In this document: piece after piece, positions 7,578 to 12,006 of the stretch
Numbering within the stretch: position 1 is the stretch's first letter
Layout: the number at the start of each line of letters is the position of its first letter
DNA from: Planctomycetaceae bacterium
GTDB lineage: Bacteria > Planctomycetota > Planctomycetia > Planctomycetales > Planctomycetaceae
Direction: 5' to 3'
Length of the DNA stretch: 12,006 bases
Assembly (NCBI GenBank): GCA_003445035.1
Contig: DLVV01000394.1
Location: 16,805 to 28,810 of the forward strand
Notes under the pieces: generated by a model
What the model saw: only the letters and a program-made list of their open reading frames with translations
What the model was told of the DNA's origin: nothing
Database searches by the model: none
Program-made: the position numbers and the translations under genes

Positions 7578-7606
7578 TTGCCGTCACCGGGAGCATTGTG
7601 GACAAT
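7578..7606 (+). promoter_or_regulatory. Candidate promoter for NAD kinase
   Basis: TTGCCG (7578-7583), a 17-base spacer, then GACAAT (7601-7606), each four of six matches to consensus, 42 bases before the NAD kinase ATG. The -10 box forms one half of an 11-base palindrome, GACAATTTGTC (7601-7611), which could be an operator in this divergent region. The -35 hexamer lies within 40 bases of the minus-strand start. Weak evidence. Confidence 0.28.
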
Positions 7607-7648
7607 TTGTCTTCGGTTTCCCAATGACGCCCAGGCCACTGCCCCCCC

Positions 7649-8509
7649 ATGCCAGACGACGCCCTGAAACTGATTGTCCTCGCCCGAGACCAGGGACCCC
7701 GTGTCCAGGACGCCTGGGCGGAACTTTCGGCGTTCCTCGACGAAGCCGAAGGAGTCGAGGTGGTAGCCGCAGCGGTGACCGAGGATCTGGGGGAGCCCCC
7801 GCCGGAAGCCGACCTGGTCGTGGTGCTGGGTGGAGATGGGGCGATCCTGAGAGCCTGTCGCCAACTGGCCGCCACACAACGGCCAATCCTCGGCGTCAAC
7901 CTCGGACGACTCGGCTTCCTGGCCGAACTGTCACTGGACGAGTTCCGCGACAACCTGGCGGCCATCCGGAACAGACAGTACCGGGTCATCGAGCACCTGA
8001 TGTTCGAGTGCCAACACGAATCCTCGAGTGGCGAGACCGAGACCATCATCGGACTCAACGAGGTCGCGCTCTCTGCCGGTGCCAGCCTCACCATGCTCGA
8101 CGTGCAACTGCAAATTGACGGCGAGGACGTGACCACCTTCAGCGGTGACGGCGTGATCATCAGTTCGCCCGTCGGATCCACCGCTCACAGCCTTTCGGCC
8201 GGAGGTCCCATTCTTCGACAGGATCTGCAGGCGTTTGTCGTCACACCGTTGAACCCACACACGCTCAGTAACCGCCCGCTGGTGGACCGGGCTGACAGGC
8301 AATACACGCTGACGATGGACGAGGCACCCGAGGGAGTGACCCTGGTCGTCGATGGCCAGGTCCGCCGCCCGTTCGCCGCCGGGGACGCAATCCACGTGGC
8401 CCGATCCGAACTGACATTCCAGTTGGCCAGGATTCCCGGCCACAGCTACTACTCGGCCCTGAGAAATAAGCTGGGCTGGAGCGGCCAGGTCCGCGGACGC
8501 GGCCGCTGA
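7649..8509 (+). CDS. nadK: NAD kinase (ATP-NAD kinase)
   Basis: This 286-residue cytoplasmic enzyme phosphorylates NAD+ to NADP+. Diagnostic motifs are all present: GGDG at 61-64 (VVVLGGDGAILRA), NLGRLGFLAEL at 84-94, LNEVAL at 136-141, and the glycine-rich SGDGVIISSPVGSTAHSLSA from 165 followed by GGPI. PHTLSNRPLV follows (203-212), and the C-terminus has the RNKLGW form common in planctomycete homologues. The usual GSTAY is GSTAH here (His180), a change in the nucleotide-binding region; all other key residues look intact and I expect an active enzyme. The length is normal for bacterial NadK. The ATG has no evident Shine-Dalgarno sequence. It is divergent from the AcpH-like gene and 80 bases before the secreted protein gene. 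Confidence 0.96.
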   Translation: MPDDALKLIVLARDQGPRVQDAWAELSAFLDEAEGVEVVAAAVTEDLGEPPPEADLVVVLGGDGAILRACRQLAATQRPILGVNLGRLGFLAELSLDEFRDNLAAIRNRQYRVIEHLMFECQHESSSGETETIIGLNEVALSAGASLTMLDVQLQIDGEDVTTFSGDGVIISSPVGSTAHSLSAGGPILRQDLQAFVVTPLNPHTLSNRPLVDRADRQYTLTMDEAPEGVTLVVDGQVRRPFAAGDAIHVARSELTFQLARIPGHSYYSALRNKLGWSGQVRGRGR

Positions 8510-8589
8510 TTCCCTCCCGATCTCCTCTCCCCTCACTTCCGACGATCTGCTAGCCTCCCGCGCCCACGTCCCCGCGGAGCTCGCACGTC

Positions 8590-9501
8590 ATGTTCTCTCT
8601 CCACGCACGGACACTCCCGAAGCTGGCCATCATCGTGGGGGTGTCGGCGGCTGCCCTGCCGGCCGGGGAGGCTCCTCAGCCGAACGACGCTCCCACCTGG
8701 CAGCTGGCATTCAAGTTCACCCCCGAACAGGTGGTCCACTACGAGGACCGCTTTCACAGCACCATCCGACTGCAAAAGGCCAACAAGACGGTTCGGATCC
8801 TCAACAACCGCAAGAGCCGCAAGCACTACCGGGTGTTGTCGGTGGACAAGAAAGGGCAGGGGCTGGTCGAGACGGTCATCGATCACATCAAAATCCGCGC
8901 CCAGCAGGGCGACGAACCGGCCATCACCATCGACAGCTCCGACGGACCCGATTCCTGCCCGGTCAATTTCCGGACCTTGCTGGCGACCATCGGTCGCCCG
9001 ATCGCCCGCAGCCGCTGTGACAGCTCCGGAAAACTGCTCAACGTGCTGTCGATCAGCAAGTCCTGGCTGAAGGCCCATCCGGGTGCTTCGAACCAGTCGC
9101 TGGCCAAGTCACTGCAGAAACAGGGATTCCTGGTTCCGCTGCCCGAACAACCGGTCCCCATCGGGGGAACCTGGGAGGAGTCGCACGAGGCGACAACTTC
9201 CGATCGCGTCGGCAAACAGCATCGGATCACGTTGAAGAAGATTTATTCGCTTCAGAAAGTCGAGAAGGACCTCGCGACGATCACCTGGAAGACCATCCGA
9301 CTCACCCCGATCACCGATCCCAGGCTGCTCGCTCAGCTCATCCAACTCGTCGACACCGGCAAGGTCGTCCTCGACATCGACCGGGGAGTGCTGATCTCCA
9401 AGACGAGCAACATCGACAGAACGCTGGTCGGCCCCTTCGGAGCTGACACACTGATGATCGCCCGCACCAAACACGAACTTCTGCTCTCCGAAGGTGATTG
9501 A
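8590..9501 (+). CDS. Secreted protein of unknown function (DUF6263-like)
   Basis: This 303-residue protein has a probable signal peptide (basic HARTLPK, hydrophobic LAIIVGVSAAALPAG, cut near Gly-Glu-Ala). I cannot assign a function. The mature part is mostly beta-prone and charged, with no catalytic motif I recognise. It has two cysteines (about 122 and 142) near a PVNF and a SRCDSSGKLLN segment, and a P-E-Q-P-V-P-I-G-G-x-W stretch (about 186-196). Such a stretch is typical of planctomycete exported proteins of the DUF6263 kind, whose members have conserved 'P..pv.vGd.W' and 'd.....l' strands. That family match is from memory and tentative. It starts 80 bases after NAD kinase, with GGAG eleven bases before the ATG, and ends just where the next promoter begins. 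Confidence 0.8.
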   Translation: MFSLHARTLPKLAIIVGVSAAALPAGEAPQPNDAPTWQLAFKFTPEQVVHYEDRFHSTIRLQKANKTVRILNNRKSRKHYRVLSVDKKGQGLVETVIDHIKIRAQQGDEPAITIDSSDGPDSCPVNFRTLLATIGRPIARSRCDSSGKLLNVLSISKSWLKAHPGASNQSLAKSLQKQGFLVPLPEQPVPIGGTWEESHEATTSDRVGKQHRITLKKIYSLQKVEKDLATITWKTIRLTPITDPRLLAQLIQLVDTGKVVLDIDRGVLISKTSNIDRTLVGPFGADTLMIARTKHELLLSEGD

Positions 9502-9525
9502 CCGGGCGACGGTTTCGCCTAGAAT
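9498..9525 (+). promoter_or_regulatory. Promoter for the diadenylate cyclase-like gene
   Basis: TTGACC (9498-9503, five of six to consensus), a 16-base spacer, and TAGAAT (9520-9525, five of six) give the best sigma-70-type promoter in the window. The -35 box overlaps the TGA stop of the secreted protein gene. Transcription would start near 9532, giving a leader of about 37 bases. The next gene is therefore probably transcribed on its own as well as by read-through. Confidence 0.5.
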
Positions 9526-9568
9526 TGAGGCTGACGCGAGTCTCTAACGATCGGATTTTCACAACTTC

Positions 9569-10501
9569 ATGCAACGAAAGTCGCTCTCACCCACCGTTGC
9601 AGGGCTTCTGGTCGCGTCCAAGCGACTGGCCAAAGAGACCAAAGCCGCGGCGGTCGTGATGCTGGCCGATTCGCCTTACAAGTTCGCCGAGATCCGCAAG
9701 AAGCTCCATCCGGCCCAGTTGTTGGTCGCCAGCAACAACCCCGACGTGCAGCGGGCCGCCACCGCCGACGAAGTCGATCTCGTGCCGCTCGATTCGTCTT
9801 CCGAAACTCGCCAGGTTCAGCTCAGCCAGGCCCTGCTCGAAGCCATCGCCGACGAGCACCTCGAAAGTGGCGACACGATTGTGGCGCTCTATTCCGGGTA
9901 TGAACGCGACACCATCGACTCGCTCTCGATCATCAATCTCGGCGACCACCTCGCCAAACTGACCTCACGTGACCTGCAACGACTCGAAACCAAGGTCCCG
10001 CTCGAGACGCTTCGCTCGGTTGTTGACCTGGCGGTGGAAATCGGCCGCGAGGGCCGCGAGGGGAAACCGGTGGGAACGATGTTCGTCGTCGGCAGTCATC
10101 GCAAGGTGCTCCCACTCTCGGAAGAGGGTGTTCACGACCCGTTCAAGGGGTATCCCCGCCGAGAACGCGACATTCATATGCGGAGGGTTCGCGAGAGTGT
10201 GAAGGAGATCGCCCAGCTCGACGGAGCATTCGTCGTCTCCTCCGACGGTGTTGTCCAGTCGGCCGGACGGATTCTCAGGGCCGCAGCCAGCGGCCTGACA
10301 CTCTCCAAGGGCCTGGGCGCCCGGCACTGGGCCGCCGCCGCCATCACCAAGACCACTCCTGCGGTGGCGATCGCCGTATCAGAATCCAACGGCACCGTGC
10401 GAATCTTCCAGGACGGCACGGTCATGCTGCGGATCGAACCGATGGACAGAGCGATGACCTGGCACGATGTGGAAACCGAACCGCCGACTCCCGGCGACTG
10501 A
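9569..10501 (+). CDS. Diadenylate cyclase-like protein: PK_C-like N-terminal domain plus DisA_N/DAC domain (DacZ architecture)
   Basis: A 310-residue protein with two parts. Residues 1-125 resemble the pyruvate kinase C-terminal (PK_C-like) domain: PTVAGLLVASKRLAKET, AAVVMLADSP, LLVASNNPDV and GDTIVALYSGYE. Residues about 165-290 form a DisA_N (DAC) domain: KPVGTMFVVGSH, NPF-like DPFKGY (190-195), the catalytic LDGAFVVSSDG with DGA at 218-220, then GARHWAAAAIT (250-260) and VSESNGTVRIF (270-280). Proteins with a DAC domain condense two ATP into cyclic di-AMP; PK_C plus DAC is the layout of archaeal DacZ. The canonical RHR triad reads RHW here (252-254), so activity cannot be assumed, although Asp-Gly-Ala and the first Arg-His remain. 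No membrane segment or DNA-binding helix-hairpin-helix is seen, unlike DacA and DisA, so it is probably soluble. It has its own promoter and a hairpin after its stop. Confidence 0.88.
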   Translation: MQRKSLSPTVAGLLVASKRLAKETKAAAVVMLADSPYKFAEIRKKLHPAQLLVASNNPDVQRAATADEVDLVPLDSSSETRQVQLSQALLEAIADEHLESGDTIVALYSGYERDTIDSLSIINLGDHLAKLTSRDLQRLETKVPLETLRSVVDLAVEIGREGREGKPVGTMFVVGSHRKVLPLSEEGVHDPFKGYPRRERDIHMRRVRESVKEIAQLDGAFVVSSDGVVQSAGRILRAAASGLTLSKGLGARHWAAAAITKTTPAVAIAVSESNGTVRIFQDGTVMLRIEPMDRAMTWHDVETEPPTPGD

Positions 10502-10509
10502 CCCCCGGC

Positions 10510-10537
10510 GACGGCGGGACACGAAAATGTCCCCGTC
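10510..10537 (+). terminator. Possible terminator hairpin after the diadenylate cyclase-like gene
   Basis: Eight bases after the stop codon: left arm GACG-gc-GGGACA, loop CGAAAA, right arm TGTCCC-CGTC. This gives six plus four base pairs with a two-base bulge. It is followed only by gatccaattt, a poor U tract. Position and shape fit an intrinsic terminator, or at least an mRNA 3' stabiliser, between this gene and the next. Confidence 0.38.
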
Positions 10538-10682
10538 GATCCAATTTCGCCCAAGTCGTCTAGGAGATGAACCAGCCATGTGTTACCGTCCCCGCGTTGT
10601 GAAGAGATCGATTGGATAGCGGCCTCCGAGGCATCCACCTCGACAGGCGATGCGTCCTTGGTAGTTTCGGGAAAGGACTCCC

Positions 10683-12006
10683 ATGCTCCGTGGCGTCACG
10701 ATTTTCACCAGTCTCCTCGCTGTCGTGTCCCTGAGCGCCCTCGTGGCGATACAGGTCCAACGAAGCCTCGACGACAACCAGACGGTCAGCGCCGACGGCG
10801 AAGCCATTTTCGCCGACGACGACGAACTCGACCTGGGCGAACCGGCCCCGCTTCCCGGGACCGAACAGGGGGTTGCCTCTCTGCAAAGCGAACCCGCGGT
10901 GACAACGGCCGCGGCAGCCCTGCCGGCGTCGCCCCCCACCTTCGAAGCCGCGCCCTCGCCCCTCACTCCGCCCGGCCCACTGACGCCCGACCCGGCGGCA
11001 TTCCCCACCTCACGGCAGACGGTGAACGCGCCGCCGCCAGCCACGGCAATACCCATCGTCCCGGACACCCCATCTCCGGGCCTTGCTTCCGATTCCTTTC
11101 CGCCGGCCCCGGTTCTCGAGCCGCCTGCAGCTTTCCCGACCACGCCCCCTTCGACCGCGATTCCCGCAACCCCGCTCAGCCCTCCGCCGGCCACGCCCTC
11201 CAGGTCCATTCTGCCGGCCTCCTCCGACGACCCTTCCCTGACACCACCGCCGGCCGACGACCAGCCCAGGACCATCGACCTGGCCCAGCCCTCGGCGGTG
11301 GACTCCGGCCGCGCCATCACCGCCCCCGCCCCGAATACGCTCAATCCGCCAACCGGACGGGAACTGCCCGAGGCCCCAGCCAACATCACACCTCGTGCGT
11401 CCCAACCGGCCACTCCCAAGTCCAGCCCACTGGTTGGCATTGCCACTGTCGACCCACAGGCCCCTCGGGGTCTTCAACAGCCGCAACTCGAAATCACCAA
11501 GACGATCCCGGCCAACGGCGTGATCGGCGAACCACTGGTCTACTCGATCAAGATCCGCAATACAGGCACAAGTGCTGCACACGCCGTCGTACTTGAAGAC
11601 CCGATCCCCAACGGCGCCCGCCTAACCGGCACGGTTCCCCAGGCCGAACTCACGGACGGACGGCTCACCTGGTCGCTCGGCACCATGCCTCCCGGTGGAG
11701 AGCACAAGATCATGGTTCGAGTGATCCCGACGGTTGCCGGAGACCTGGGCAGCACCGCCACGATCCGTTTCGCAGCGCACGCCGCTGCGGTCAGTCGGAT
11801 CACCGGCACAGCGTCGGCCCAGGCAACTCCGTTCAAACCGACACCCCGGGCGGCGCCGGCCATCGCGGCGAAACCGGTCGCTGACAGCATTCCGGCCGCC
11901 ACCGCACCGCAAACCGCCATCAAACAAACTGGCCTCACGCTGGACATCGCCGCCCCCTCACAGGCTGACGTCGGCGAAACCTTCACGCTGCAGTTCACCC
12001 TGACCA
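10683..12006 (+). CDS. Exported Pro/Ala-rich protein with DUF11 repeats, C-terminus missing
   Basis: The frame is open for 441 codons to the window edge. Residues 5-23 are hydrophobic after an arginine (TIFTSLLAVVSLSALVAI), a signal peptide or membrane anchor. A short acidic stretch follows (near 46-54), then about 200 residues very rich in Pro, Ala, Thr and Ser, which should be an extended, disordered linker. From 269 comes a DUF11-type beta-sandwich (LEITKTIPANGVIGEPLVYS, then IRNTGTSAAHAVVLEDPIPNGA, LTWSLGTMPPGGEHKI and GDLGSTATI), ending near 362. After a second Ala/Pro linker, another copy begins at 418 (LTLDIAAPSQADVGETF). DUF11 repeats are known from surface and cell-wall proteins of bacteria and archaea, so a cell-envelope role is likely. 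AAAGGA five bases upstream supports the start. A 181-base gap separates it from the preceding gene. Confidence 0.88.
   Translation, partial: MLRGVTIFTSLLAVVSLSALVAIQVQRSLDDNQTVSADGEAIFADDDELDLGEPAPLPGTEQGVASLQSEPAVTTAAAALPASPPTFEAAPSPLTPPGPLTPDPAAFPTSRQTVNAPPPATAIPIVPDTPSPGLASDSFPPAPVLEPPAAFPTTPPSTAIPATPLSPPPATPSRSILPASSDDPSLTPPPADDQPRTIDLAQPSAVDSGRAITAPAPNTLNPPTGRELPEAPANITPRASQPATPKSSPLVGIATVDPQAPRGLQQPQLEITKTIPANGVIGEPLVYSIKIRNTGTSAAHAVVLEDPIPNGARLTGTVPQAELTDGRLTWSLGTMPPGGEHKIMVRVIPTVAGDLGSTATIRFAAHAAAVSRITGTASAQATPFKPTPRAAPAIAAKPVADSIPAATAPQTAIKQTGLTLDIAAPSQADVGETFTLQFTLT

Noticed and set aside
7553..7879. N-terminal extension of the AcpH-like frame up to 7879
   Set aside because: The added residues lie antisense to the conserved start of NAD kinase and do not look like family sequence; the family-like N-terminus begins at 7552.
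8481..8506. Inverted repeat gcggcc...ggccgc around ccgcgg as a NAD kinase terminator
   Set aside because: It lies inside the final codons, encodes the Arg/Gly-rich tail, and is followed by no U run; GC-rich codon use explains it.
10583..11446. 287-codon minus-strand open frame rich in Gly and Ala
   Set aside because: Mirror of the Pro/Ala-rich linker of the DUF11 gene; the Gly-rich product is what reverse-complemented Pro/Ala codons give.
1..12006. Mobile element, prophage, CRISPR array or defence island
   Set aside because: No transposase, integrase, terminal repeats, direct-repeat arrays, tRNA attachment site or abrupt composition change was seen.

Overview
The window is a GC-rich, tightly packed bacterial chromosome segment that looks planctomycete (Planctomycetota). 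The main reason is the large PSCyt1/DUF1549/DUF1553 'planctomycete cytochrome' protein at the left edge. Supporting signs are the NAD kinase C-terminus, the secreted orphan protein, the DUF11 protein at the right edge and the weak use of Shine-Dalgarno sequences. Nothing points to a prophage, plasmid, IS element, CRISPR array, tRNA or rRNA. No gap between genes exceeds about 190 bases.

Left block (1-4744, minus strand): three genes in one direction, probably an operon. They are read in the order enolase-superfamily (mandelate racemase-like) sugar-acid enzyme, secreted class C beta-lactamase-like serine hydrolase, and a secreted multi-CxxCH PSCyt1/DUF1549/DUF1553 protein that runs off the window. 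The set suggests extracytoplasmic or catabolic handling of a carbon source; the substrate cannot be read from the sequence.

Middle block (4745-7648): a divergent intergenic region is followed by a plus-strand membrane site-2 protease (M50). Its 3' end overlaps, tail to tail by 26 bp, a minus-strand pair: an AcpH-like helical protein and a D-tagatose 3-epimerase-family sugar epimerase. The pair is joined by an ATGA stop/start overlap.

Right block (7649-12006, plus strand): NAD kinase; a secreted protein of unknown function; a DacZ-architecture diadenylate cyclase-like protein (PK_C-like plus DAC domain) with a convincing promoter and a possible terminator hairpin; then the first 441 codons of an exported protein with a long Pro/Ala-rich stretch followed by DUF11 repeats.

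Most of this is recognisable planctomycete gene content, and I see no clearly new multi-gene system. The items most worth a second look are the DacZ-like protein with an altered RHR motif, the exactly spaced duplication of the cytochrome domain in the left-edge protein, and the translationally coupled AcpH-like/epimerase pair.
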